Assembly (NCBI GenBank): GCA_021648745.1
Contig: JAKISE010000060.1
Coordinates: forward strand, 1-19,654
Source: Cyclobacteriaceae bacterium
GTDB lineage: Bacteria; Bacteroidota; Bacteroidia; Cytophagales; Cyclobacteriaceae
Direction of reading: 5' to 3'
DNA: 19,654 nt
The first letter of the stretch is position 1; every line of letters starts with the position of its first letter. Below the pieces are notes generated by a model. The model ran no database searches. It saw nothing but the letters and a program-made list of their open reading frames with translations, and was not told where the DNA came from. The position numbers and the translations under genes are program-made. Positions 1 to 6,580 of this stretch are shown one piece after another.

Positions 1-330
1 TAAATCAGAAGTTTATATTCGAAAAGCATAGCACCGCTATGGTTAAGAGGATAAACTTAGTAAAACGACTGATTTGCAGCAGTTTGTATTAGTAATAGAA
101 TTTCTATTGCATATTTCGGGTTTAACAAAGTCCGCAAAAAGTTGGTTTCAGATGAACACTCAGCACAACGCACCTAACATTGGTGAAAATGTGCTGGTGG
201 TTATTGGCATTTAAGTGCTCACAAGTAAATGGTTGGAAGCAGGCTCAAAAAGAAAAGGTAATGGTGCCAAAAACAGTTATTGGATTTCCTAAGTTCTTTC
301 TGGTTAGGTGGCAAAACCCTATTTGGGCAC
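1..330. other. Non-coding region with nested hairpin at left edge
   Basis: No convincing gene is seen. Positions 2-75 can fold into a three-tier imperfect hairpin: 2-8 pairs with 69-75, 9-16 pairs with 51-58 (8 bp perfect), and 27-32 pairs with 36-41 around a 3-base loop. It may be the end of a repeat or a terminator belonging to a gene left of the window. Two 8-bp inverted copies (171-178 and 303-310, core ACCTAAC / GTTAGGT) lie 124 bp apart. Otherwise the stretch is featureless downstream sequence of the MaoC-type gene. Confidence 0.5.
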
Positions 331-795
331 TTACCCATTAAAATGATACAGAAACACTAAACTAGCTTTAAGAGCGGGCTTTTTCTTACCTTTTACTTCT
401 AGTTTTACACCCAATACACATTTGGTTATACCTCGTAAATCTGTTAATGATTCTAAAGAGGCGTGCAGCCTAACTTCATCGTTTACTAATACAGGTTCTG
501 CAAATTTCAGGCTTTCGATCCCATAATTCACCATCATTTTAATATTACGAATTTCGGCAATCTGCTCCCATAAATAAGGCAAAATAGAGAGCGTTAAATA
601 CCCATGAGCTATTGTACTTCCAAAAGTGCTTTTCGCAGCCCTTTCAGGGTCGGTATGAATCCATTGGTGGTCTAAGGTGGCATCCGCAAACTTATTAATC
701 CGATCTTGAGAAATGGGCAAATACTCTGAAGAGCCGATATTTTGACCTAAAAATTTATTAAATTCATCGAAACTACTAATTATCACTTTGCTCAT
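331..795 (-). CDS. MaoC-family (R)-specific enoyl-CoA hydratase-like protein
   Basis: This 154-residue protein is the usual length of a single hot-dog-fold MaoC dehydratase. Residues 38-70 carry the hydratase-2 signature: Asp42 and His47 have the five-residue spacing of the catalytic Asp/His pair of PhaJ-type hydratases, followed by FGSTIAHGYLTLS at 58-70. By family it would hydrate trans-2-enoyl-CoA to (R)-3-hydroxyacyl-CoA in the cytoplasm. The acyl chain specificity cannot be read from the sequence. It lies 81 bp downstream of the LytTR regulator on the same strand, so it could be a distal operon member or have its own promoter; no canonical promoter was seen in the gap. No fatty-acid or polyhydroxyalkanoate gene lies nearby, so its pathway is open. 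Confidence 0.9.
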   Translation of the reverse strand: MSKVIISSFDEFNKFLGQNIGSSEYLPISQDRINKFADATLDHQWIHTDPERAAKSTFGSTIAHGYLTLSILPYLWEQIAEIRNIKMMVNYGIESLKFAEPVLVNDEVRLHASLESLTDLRGITKCVLGVKLEVKGKKKPALKASLVFLYHFNG

Positions 796-876
796 ACGCT
801 CAATTTATGCTGCTAAATAACACTAAGAAATTATTAATTAAAACCGAAATAGCTCTTTTCTGCAAAAATGCTCACT

Positions 877-1596
877 TTACATCCCAAGTACTTGCCTCAA
901 TCGAGCATAACCTGAAGCACTAATGCTAATCGAATCTCCATCTTTAAGCTCTGCTATATAAGACTCCTTCCCAAATTTTTCAAGCTTCTTTATAAAAGAG
1001 ATGTTTACTATATATTGTCGATGAACTCTAACAAATAAATCTGCATTAAGTGCTGATTCATAGTATTTTAATCTTTGCTGTTTCAAGTATTTTCTTCCGT
1101 TGGAGTGAACCTCCACATAATCATCTTGCGATTGTAAATACTGAATTTCTGCTACCGGAATAATATCAATAGATTTTGCATTTTTAACCACAATTCGTTC
1201 CAAAGGTTCATTTCTTACTTCTGAAGCTATGTGAATCGGCATTTCAATTATAGAACTAGTTGAAACTTTGTCAATGGCTTCCAATAAGCGTGCTTTAGAA
1301 AATGGTTTGAGCAAATAATCAATGGCATTTTTCTCAAATGCTTTTATGGCATAGTCGTCATACGCAGTGCAAAAAATAACAGGTGGAGGGTTTTCAATTA
1401 ATTCGAGCATCTCGAACCCATTGAGTTTAGGCATTTGAATATCTAAAAGTACAAGGTCATACTTAGTTGAGTTAATCAGTTTTAGCCCTTCAAACCCATT
1501 ATTGGCTTGAGTAAGTACAGTGTCCACAATTCCTTCTAAATATTTGCCGACCAAATCTCTGGCAGGTTGTTCATCATCAATGATTAGTATATGCAT
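877..1596 (-). CDS. LytTR-family response regulator
   Basis: This is a 239-residue two-domain response regulator. The receiver domain (1-115) shows the acidic pair Asp7/Asp8, phospho-acceptor Asp52 in LLDIQMPKLNG, Thr77 and Lys97 in LLKPF. The LytTR DNA-binding domain occupies about 133-237 and contains the typical FVRVHRQYIVNISFI stretch. It is cytoplasmic and should bind direct repeats spaced about two helical turns when phosphorylated by the kinase encoded just upstream; only 2 bp separate the kinase stop from this start, so the pair is co-transcribed and translationally close. Targets are not shown by the sequence. A triple 20-21-bp repeat elsewhere in the window (9991-10041 and 12902-12953) is of a kind such a regulator could bind, but that link is inference. 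Confidence 0.95.
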   Translation of the reverse strand: MHILIIDDEQPARDLVGKYLEGIVDTVLTQANNGFEGLKLINSTKYDLVLLDIQMPKLNGFEMLELIENPPPVIFCTAYDDYAIKAFEKNAIDYLLKPFSKARLLEAIDKVSTSSIIEMPIHIASEVRNEPLERIVVKNAKSIDIIPVAEIQYLQSQDDYVEVHSNGRKYLKQQRLKYYESALNADLFVRVHRQYIVNISFIKKLEKFGKESYIAELKDGDSISISASGYARLRQVLGM

Positions 1597-1598
1597 TA

Positions 1599-2651
1599 CT
1601 AAGCTATTTGGGGGATAATTAGCTTTACCCTAAAACTATTCTTTTCCTTCGTAATCTTCATCAAATCTCTTGACCCATAAATCAAAGCTAATCGGTTAGC
1701 CACATTTTTTAGTCCAATACCCGATTTGCTTGAAGAAACACTTTCCATATCGTAGCTATTTTGCACCGTAATCTCAAGCGTATCTTGGTAACAACTACAA
1801 TCTATTTGTACTACAGCGGCTTTTAACGATTCGTGCACCCCGTATTTAATGGCATTTTCAATTAATGGCTGAATAATTAGGGGCGGAACCAGTTTATTAT
1901 TACAGCTATTGTCACAGTTTATTTCGACTTTTAATCGATCACCAAAACGCACCTTTTCAATGGAAATAAATTGGTTTATAGCATCTAATTCCATTTTAAG
2001 AGGAATTGATTTATCTTCATTTGGTTTAATTGAATACCGCAAAAACTCAGAAAGTGAAATAACCATCTCTTGAGCTTTTTCAGGGTTAGTAAGTGTAAGT
2101 GAACTAATGGAATTAAGGCTATTAAATATAAAATGAGGATTTAGTTGCGATTTAAGCATATCTAGCTCCGCCTCTTTTAATGATTGCTTCAATTCTGATT
2201 CTTGTATTTTTCTTATTTTAAACTCTTCATTATAAATAATTACATAATAATTGAGTGCTATTAGCATATAGGCGATGGCTGCCAATGCAGAACGCCAAAA
2301 TAAAGATGATTCTAAAAAGCCTATATACGCCTCATTTTTAGCAAATACAAACCCCATTACATTATAAAAGGCATACATGCTTAGGCCAATTAAAACAGCG
2401 GCTCCCGCAATATGGGTAATAAGGGTGTTTAAAAGTTGAGCACCACCTAGGCTAGAAAAACTTACCAAAGGCCAAATAGCCAGCCCAATAAAGCTTAATA
2501 GTAAATTAAAAACAAAGGCATCAACAGAGCCATTAATCCATTCGATAGAGAATGCATAGTAAAAAACAACTGTTTGAACAAGGGCAAACACAAGCCAAAT
2601 ACTAAAATAGCTTGCTAGGTATCGTATGTTTTGAGTAATAGGGTTTGACAT
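1599..2651 (-). CDS. LytS/YehU-like sensor histidine kinase
   Basis: This 350-residue membrane kinase has four predicted transmembrane segments (about 13-33, 46-66, 80-104 and 118-140) with almost no extracytoplasmic domain, suggesting that it senses a signal in the membrane or through a partner. A short coiled linker (about 143-168) leads into the His_kinase domain (PF06580 type) with the phospho-acceptor His173 in QLNPHFIFNSLNSI. The ATPase part has the N-box PLIENAIKYG (262-271) and the G-box GIGLKNVANRL (311-321). It is the cognate partner of the LytTR regulator 2 bp downstream. A LiaF-like membrane protein lies upstream on the same strand but behind a strong terminator, so the kinase needs its own promoter in or beside that terminator. 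Confidence 0.95.
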   Translation of the reverse strand: MSNPITQNIRYLASYFSIWLVFALVQTVVFYYAFSIEWINGSVDAFVFNLLLSFIGLAIWPLVSFSSLGGAQLLNTLITHIAGAAVLIGLSMYAFYNVMGFVFAKNEAYIGFLESSLFWRSALAAIAYMLIALNYYVIIYNEEFKIRKIQESELKQSLKEAELDMLKSQLNPHFIFNSLNSISSLTLTNPEKAQEMVISLSEFLRYSIKPNEDKSIPLKMELDAINQFISIEKVRFGDRLKVEINCDNSCNNKLVPPLIIQPLIENAIKYGVHESLKAAVVQIDCSCYQDTLEITVQNSYDMESVSSSKSGIGLKNVANRLALIYGSRDLMKITKEKNSFRVKLIIPQIA

Positions 2652-2668
2652 GTTCTTTTGTAGTTAGG

Positions 2669-2693
2669 CTAAAATACAAAAAAGCCAGAAGTC
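2669..2693 (-). promoter_or_regulatory. Possible promoter of the kinase/regulator pair
   Basis: The gap before the kinase contains, on the minus strand, TATTTTAG (2676 down to 2669), one mismatch from the Bacteroidota -7 element TAnnTTTG, with a TTG 22 bases further upstream inside the terminator hairpin. This would let the kinase operon start independently of the LiaF-like gene. It is weak and rests only on consensus matching. Confidence 0.25.
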
Positions 2694-2715
2694 AATACCA
2701 AGACTTCCAGCTTTT
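2674..2715 (-). terminator. Intrinsic terminator after the LiaF-like gene
   Basis: On the minus strand a 14-bp stem (arms 2702-2715 and 2680-2693, 8-base loop) is followed by a T-rich run. Two positions are G-U wobbles in the minus-strand RNA but would be C-A mismatches in the plus-strand RNA, which fixes its direction. It starts 16 bp after the stop codon of the LiaF-like gene and ends just before the kinase gene. Confidence 0.75.
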
Positions 2716-2731
2716 AACCTGAGTTTTTGAC

Positions 2732-3439
2732 CTAATAACTCTTTACTTCTCCCCCTCCAAACATGACAAATCCTGTAATAAATAGCTCCTTTTTAGGCTC
2801 TCCATCTACAGCTGATTGATTGGTTACTACACGTTTATCAGAAAAACCACCAAATATTGCAGTTACTTCGATACGTACATTCCAGTCGTTAGGAACAATA
2901 AAATTGCTGCCACCAAACATAGCAAACACGTCTAATACATTTTTTGTATCAGGAGATAATTTAGCCTTCGTTAAGTTATAATTACCACCACCAAACATAG
3001 AAGATACCCTACCTCCTCTAAAATTGTCAGATTCAACCACGATATCTCCACCACTAAAAATATTGGTGTCATCAATAAAGTCCATGCTTCCATCTGGTTT
3101 ATCTCCCTTTGGTAGATTTTTGGATTGTTGCCTAATAATGTAATAAATACCTGCTCCTATTAAAAATAATGGCCATAACATCCTCATTTCTACAAATGGA
3201 AAGAAGTCTAACTCTCGAGCAAAGAAGAAGCCTCCAACACCCAAAAGTACATAGCCCGAAGTCTTTTGAGGATGTTTAATTAATATAATGATACCTATGA
3301 GGATTAACCAGTTGTGCCACCTAAATAAATTATGAAAGATGTCGTATGGGATAAACCCCATGTTCTTGGCTAAGAAAAGCCCTCCAAATGCGATTAGTAA
3401 AATTCCTAATGTAAAATTCTTTGATTGTTCTTTTGACAT
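2732..3439 (-). CDS. LiaF-like / DUF5668 membrane protein
   Basis: This 235-residue protein has an N-terminal membrane part with about four short hydrophobic segments (10-29, 42-55, 62-77 and 86-103) in the DUF5668 style, then a soluble C-terminal domain (about 120-235). That domain has repeated FGG turns at about 149-151, 175-177, 196-198 and 227-229, which gives the look of a beta-solenoid as in the C-terminal domain of LiaF. In Firmicutes LiaF restrains a cell-envelope stress kinase. Here a sensor kinase and LytTR regulator lie immediately downstream, so a role in envelope sensing is plausible. A terminator separates the transcripts, so any functional link is inference. A -7-like box stands 24 bp in front of the start. 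Confidence 0.85.
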   Translation of the reverse strand: MSKEQSKNFTLGILLIAFGGLFLAKNMGFIPYDIFHNLFRWHNWLILIGIIILIKHPQKTSGYVLLGVGGFFFARELDFFPFVEMRMLWPLFLIGAGIYYIIRQQSKNLPKGDKPDGSMDFIDDTNIFSGGDIVVESDNFRGGRVSSMFGGGNYNLTKAKLSPDTKNVLDVFAMFGGSNFIVPNDWNVRIEVTAIFGGFSDKRVVTNQSAVDGEPKKELFITGFVMFGGGEVKSY

Positions 3440-3463
3440 AATTTTGAGTTTTTAATTATGTTT

Positions 3464-3471
3464 CAAACTTA
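3464..3471 (-). promoter_or_regulatory. -7 promoter element for the LiaF-like gene
   Basis: The minus strand reads TAAGTTTG, an exact match to the Bacteroidota -7 consensus TAnnTTTG, placed 24 bp before the start codon. That gives a short leader of about 18 bases. No well-spaced TTG (-33) was found, so the call is tentative. Confidence 0.35.
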
Positions 3472-3588
3472 GATAGCCCAAACAGGTATTAAAAGAAGTA
3501 TTCGGTGAAGCCGGGCTATAAATCGGTAAAGCTGGAAAAACAAAGAGCTCACTATATAATATGCACGATTCTTTACTAACTTAGCATT

Positions 3589-3960
3589 ATGCAAGCTATA
3601 AGCAAATCAGTGAAATTAATTATTAGTGTCGCCTTGGTGATACAGCTGGTTTCTTTTGTTGGTTCTGCAGCCACTACTACCGTGCACAAAAAGGAACCAA
3701 CTGAATTTGTTGAAAAAGTGCAAGCAGAATCAGTTAGTAATGTTGAAGCCAACAGCACCTTCTTCAATTCTGATGAAAGGAAAAGCAACATTTCATCGCT
3801 TTTATTATCTAAGCCCTCGCATCTTTTAGCAGTTTTTGGCAAAGCTTGCTTTATTAAGTATAAGAAACAAAGTTTTAATTTTCATAATACGGTCAAGAGT
3901 TCTCTTCTTGGCATATTATTGCCTCATCTATATTTCAATTCCTCTAAGACATCTTCATAA
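3589..3960 (+). CDS. Small exported protein of unknown function
   Basis: This 123-residue product was not recognised. Residues 1-28 look like a signal peptide: a basic start, then a hydrophobic core, then small residues around GSAAT. The mature part has no repeated or catalytic motif. A moderately hydrophobic stretch near the C-terminus (about 104-116, LLGILLPHLYF) could associate with the membrane. A similarly long reading frame on the opposite strand overlaps most of it. I prefer this strand because of the signal peptide and because the start faces the divergent LiaF-like promoter region. The disrupted 46-codon gene follows 89 bp downstream on the same strand. Confidence 0.5.
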   Translation: MQAISKSVKLIISVALVIQLVSFVGSAATTTVHKKEPTEFVEKVQAESVSNVEANSTFFNSDERKSNISSLLLSKPSHLLAVFGKACFIKYKKQSFNFHNTVKSSLLGILLPHLYFNSSKTSS

Positions 3961-4124
3961 CCTAGTTTATTTCTCTGTGGTCGTTTTGACCAATAAATAA
4001 AATTTAGGTTTTAATAATAACCTTAGTTCAGGTTAATACTTTATTAATAATGAAGATTCTAAAAATAATTAGACATATTCTGGTAGGAATAATGATTGGC
4101 CTCTCCTGCGCTTTCCCAATTTCC

Positions 4125-4129
4125 TACAA
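4125..4129. repeat. Target-site duplication, left copy (TACAA)
   Basis: TACAA directly abuts the left end of the element at 4130 and is repeated at 4392-4396 directly after its right end. Both copies lie in the coding frame of the disrupted small gene. Confidence 0.75.
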
Positions 4130-4391
4130 ACCTGAGTTCGACCTAAGGAATACTGTCAGCTTTAAGTGAAAATTTCGTAAACAACTCAAATTTATGCAGG
4201 ACTAACGAGTTAATTCAAAGAAATTTGAGGAAGTTTAGGGAAATTTCACTAAAGCCCAAAGGGAAAATATCTAGCAGGCAATCTTTTAGAAATAAAATTC
4301 TTGAAATAATCCATTATTTCTTCACTTTTCATTTCCAAAATTTCACCTACTATCTTCTTTTCTGGCAGCATTCCTTAGGTCGAACTCAGGT
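4130..4391. mobile_element. 262-bp miniature inverted-repeat element (MITE-like)
   Basis: The ends are 30-bp terminal inverted repeats (4130-4159 and 4362-4391). They begin ACCTGAGTTCGACCTAAGG, are identical over the first 22 positions and carry only two mismatches overall. The element is flanked by the 5-bp direct repeat TACAA. It encodes no transposase, so it must be moved by an enzyme encoded elsewhere. Inside, 4159-4256 can form an imperfect hairpin (for example CTCAAATTT pairing with AAATTTGAG), and 4303-4320 is a short perfect palindrome around a 4-base loop. The transposase family cannot be named from this alone; a 5-bp duplication is compatible with several DDE families. A short frame at 4225-4431 crosses its right end and is not a gene. 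Confidence 0.75.
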
Positions 4392-4396
4392 TACAA
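4392..4396. repeat. Target-site duplication, right copy (TACAA)
   Basis: This is the second copy of TACAA, directly after the right terminal repeat. Deleting the element and this copy restores the small gene's reading frame. Confidence 0.75.
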
Positions 4397-4503
4397 AGAC
4401 ACTCATCCTCAAAATTTTCAGGTGGAAGTAAAAGAAGATGATGATAAAGATGATTGATTCAAAACATCAATAACACATAATATATTTCGTTGTAATTTTG
4501 ACT

Positions 4504-5523
4504 ATGGCATTAATTACAAAAAAGAAGGTGCTCTACCCCATTAACGACCCATTAAGGGCTTACTTAGCTGATCATGAACGAAATACGGATGCCATAGATT
4601 ACGAAGAACTCACCCGCTATAATAGCTCCATAGCACTATATGATTCGCACGGAGTGGATACACTTTGGGAAACTGTACTATTTGCGCCTTCTGATATGGA
4701 GAGCATACACCAACAGCTTAAAATGGTGTATTCCAATTTAAAATCATCGGGTCGTTTGGAAGTAATAGACCACCTTTTTATAGACCGAATTGACATTTGT
4801 CCATTTGGTAATACGAAGCCTTTTAGAGTTCGGATTGTAAACCAGATTAATGATAATTTCGATTATTTCTACATTAAACGTGCCGATGCTTCGCGTGTTT
4901 ATGGGTTAGAATTGGAAAACCTGTTATCACCCAATGCTATTAATTATATCGTGCACAAAAACACTTTAGTGGTAGAACATATTGCTGGTGTACCGGGCGA
5001 CCAATTTATGAAACGCCATATAGAAGACGAGTTTTTAAATAAAGTAAGGCTCTCTAAAGAGTTTGTGAAGTTTAATGAGCGCTGTTTTGTGCGCCTTTTA
5101 GGCGATATGCACTCCAGTAATTTTGTGGTAGATGTAACACCCGACTTTGAAGATACGCACTACCGAATTCGTGCCATCGACTTTGATCAACAATCCTATG
5201 AAGCAAGAAAGGCAGTGTATTTTCCACAATTTTTTAAACAAAATACCCCTTTTGTGGAAATGGGCATGGAAATAATGACTCCTGAAAGTATGGCGCAATA
5301 TCAGTTGGAAGAACGCTCCTTGATATTAAACAGGTCCATATCTGCCAAGCATGTGCTTAACCATTTATTTGAAGCCATGTGCTCAGAGGCTTTATCACTC
5401 GAAAAAAATATACTTCAATTGGGTAAAGAACTAGCGGATCATCACCAAAACTCAGCCTTTAGAAAGTGCTCAAGTATGGGGGCGCTTGTAATGCTAAACC
5501 TGAAAACATTACTAGATAATTAA
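4504..5523 (+). CDS. Divergent protein-kinase-fold protein, unknown substrate
   Basis: This 339-residue cytoplasmic protein has no close named family that I recognise, but it shows the ordered catalytic signature of the protein kinase / aminoglycoside phosphotransferase fold. Lys125 (FYIKRAD) could be the ATP-binding lysine, and Glu136 or Glu138 the helix-C glutamate. VVEHIAGVPG (156-165) resembles a hinge. LLGDMHSSN (198-206) matches the catalytic loop with Asp201 and Asn206. IDFD (225-228) matches the metal-binding DFG-like site with Asp226. All key residues are present, so it is probably active, perhaps on a small molecule. The first 110 residues are a separate region of unknown fold. ATG 4504 is preferred; an in-frame TTG at 4498 would add only two residues. 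Its stop overlaps that of the convergent gene on the minus strand. Confidence 0.7.
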   Translation: MALITKKKVLYPINDPLRAYLADHERNTDAIDYEELTRYNSSIALYDSHGVDTLWETVLFAPSDMESIHQQLKMVYSNLKSSGRLEVIDHLFIDRIDICPFGNTKPFRVRIVNQINDNFDYFYIKRADASRVYGLELENLLSPNAINYIVHKNTLVVEHIAGVPGDQFMKRHIEDEFLNKVRLSKEFVKFNERCFVRLLGDMHSSNFVVDVTPDFEDTHYRIRAIDFDQQSYEARKAVYFPQFFKQNTPFVEMGMEIMTPESMAQYQLEERSLILNRSISAKHVLNHLFEAMCSEALSLEKNILQLGKELADHHQNSAFRKCSSMGALVMLNLKTLLDN

Positions 5524-5795
5524 GCGAGAACGTTTAAGATAATAGTATTATCAAAACTCAAATACTGATAATCACGAGCCATATTCGCTGTAAATTCTGT
5601 AGAGCGGCCCAACACTTTTAATATAAAATACTCCTTAAACTCATCGTAGGACATAATAGCAGAGCTTTGCGAGGAAGTTGCCGTAATAGATGCACCGCTA
5701 CCCTCTATAAAGGTATGCAAATACATAGTATAGGAATCTAGAATAGAGGTTTCATTCATCTTTTTTGCTTCGTTAGAAACTGTATGAACTCCCAT
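5520..5795 (-). CDS. Small protein of unknown function
   Basis: This 91-residue product was not recognised. It has no signal peptide or membrane segment, a Ser/Thr-rich middle (about 33-48) and a hydrophobic C-terminal end. It begins 6 bp after the stop of the secreted protein gene upstream, so the two form an operon, and its stop codon overlaps that of the convergent kinase-like gene by two bases. The tight packing on both sides is the main argument that it is real. Confidence 0.5.
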   Translation of the reverse strand: MGVHTVSNEAKKMNETSILDSYTMYLHTFIEGSGASITATSSQSSAIMSYDEFKEYFILKVLGRSTEFTANMARDYQYLSFDNTIILNVLA

Positions 5796-5801
5796 AGGGT
5801 A

Positions 5802-6206
5802 TTATTTATTTTTTAAGTATTTCGGGTCGATATTGGTACGAATTATTACCACCTCGCTACCCTTATAAATTTTCACTTTCTTAAGTTTCTTTTTCTCAAA
5901 TATTCTTAAGTCTTCTGCGGAAATTAATACGACCAATTCATTAGAATTAGTAAACGTATGAATATCCTTTCCTGATATATTATAAGCCTTAATACGATGA
6001 TTAAGTCCAAAAACTAATTCTACTTTATCTCCATAACTAATATGCTCCTGATTTAATTTAAGAATAAAAAAGGCATGATTATTAATGGTTTCAATTCTAG
6101 TATCGTCTCCATAATGATTTGTAAGAAGGGTTTCCGCCCTAAGGCCAGTTGCTTTCAAGTTTATAAAAGCCATTGCCAATACGAGAAATAATAAATTACT
6201 ATTCAT
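5802..6206 (-). CDS. Secreted protein of unknown function
   Basis: This 134-residue protein has a clear signal peptide (1-24, cleavage after LRA), so it is exported to the periplasm or beyond. The mature part alternates short hydrophobic and charged stretches, suggesting a small beta-rich domain, and ends in a lysine-rich tail. No cysteine is present and no family was recognised. It is the first gene of a two-gene unit with the 91-residue protein, and has a -7-like promoter element (TAGCTTTG) 21 bp upstream. Confidence 0.65.
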   Translation of the reverse strand: MNSNLLFLVLAMAFINLKATGLRAETLLTNHYGDDTRIETINNHAFFILKLNQEHISYGDKVELVFGLNHRIKAYNISGKDIHTFTNSNELVVLISAEDLRIFEKKKLKKVKIYKGSEVVIIRTNIDPKYLKNK

Positions 6207-6226
6207 TTTTTTTCTTATTTACTTTA

Positions 6227-6234
6227 CAAAGCTA
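6227..6234 (-). promoter_or_regulatory. -7 promoter element for the secreted-protein operon
   Basis: The minus strand reads TAGCTTTG, an exact TAnnTTTG match, 21 bp before the start codon. An 8-bp inverted repeat (6266-6273 / 6281-6288) stands about 30 bp further upstream and could be an operator. No clear -33 TTG was found. Confidence 0.35.
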
Positions 6235-6399
6235 AATGGCTGAAAATGAATCCTTATTAGCATAATTACCTAAATTAGCATTAGGTAAAACACCTAGTTA
6301 GACTGGCTCGAAACACATAAATGAGAGTTTATCTTGCAGTTACACGAGTTGATTACTGATAAATTGGGCTAAATTCTAAGAATTACAGCGAAATGAACA

Positions 6400-6423
6400 A
6401 CCTCGAGGCAGAGCCATCGAGGT
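6400..6423. repeat. Palindromic repeat, GAGGCAGAGCC type, copy 1
   Basis: The arms ACCTCGA and TCGAGGT enclose GGCAGAGCCA. The core CGAGGCAGAGCC recurs at 6494-6505, so this looks like a member of a dispersed REP-like palindrome family. It sits in non-coding DNA. Confidence 0.5.
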
Positions 6424-6492
6424 ATCAAGAGGCAGAAAAACTTATTTCTAGTTTTATGAAAACCTTAGGTTTTCAAACTTTCCTCTTAACCA

Positions 6493-6509
6493 CCGAGGCA
6501 GAGCCTCGG
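6493..6509. repeat. Palindromic repeat, GAGGCAGAGCC type, copy 2
   Basis: CCGAGGCAGAGCCTCGG is a perfect 7-bp-arm hairpin with a 3-base loop, sharing its core with the copy at 6400-6423. Confidence 0.55.
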
Positions 6510-6560
6510 GGAATTCAATCGATTAAAAATAACCTGTTAGTACCAAACAAAAAACAAGTC

Positions 6561-6580
6561 ATTCCTGCGAAGGCAGGAAT
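6561..6580. repeat. Palindromic repeat ATTCCTGC-GAAG-GCAGGAAT
   Basis: This is a perfect 8-bp inverted repeat around a GAAG loop. The type CATTCCTGCGAAGGCAGGAATCC is familiar as a dispersed intergenic palindrome in many bacterial genomes. A perfect 7-bp-arm palindrome (6458-6474) lies upstream in the same cluster. Confidence 0.6.

Larger units (their letters stand above)
4050..4457 (+). pseudogene. Small membrane-anchored protein gene split by a transposable element
   Basis: Reading from ATG 4050 gives a hydrophobic N-terminal segment (MKILKIIRHILVGIMIGL, residues 1-18) and then runs into the inserted element, ending at TGA 4167-4169 after 39 codons. If 4130-4396 (the element plus one copy of the 5-bp duplication) is removed, the same frame continues through THPQNFQVEVKEDDDKDD to TGA 4455-4457, giving a 46-residue protein with one membrane segment or signal and an acidic tail. 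The exact restoration of frame supports a real small gene disrupted recently. Its function is unknown. It lies between a small exported protein and the kinase-like gene on the same strand. Confidence 0.65.

Noticed and set aside
172..309. Possible integron attC site (ACCTAAC at 172-178, GTTAGGT at 303-309)
   Set aside because: The outer boxes match RYYYAAC/GTTRRRY, but the sequence between them is not palindromic, inner boxes are missing, and there is no integrase or cassette array in view.
3576..3842. 88-codon frame on the minus strand
   Set aside because: It overlaps the plus-strand frame 3589-3960, which has a signal peptide. The minus frame shows no protein features and is probably its shadow.
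4225..4431. 68-codon frame on the plus strand
   Set aside because: It starts inside the transposable element and crosses its right terminal repeat and the remains of the small gene in another frame.
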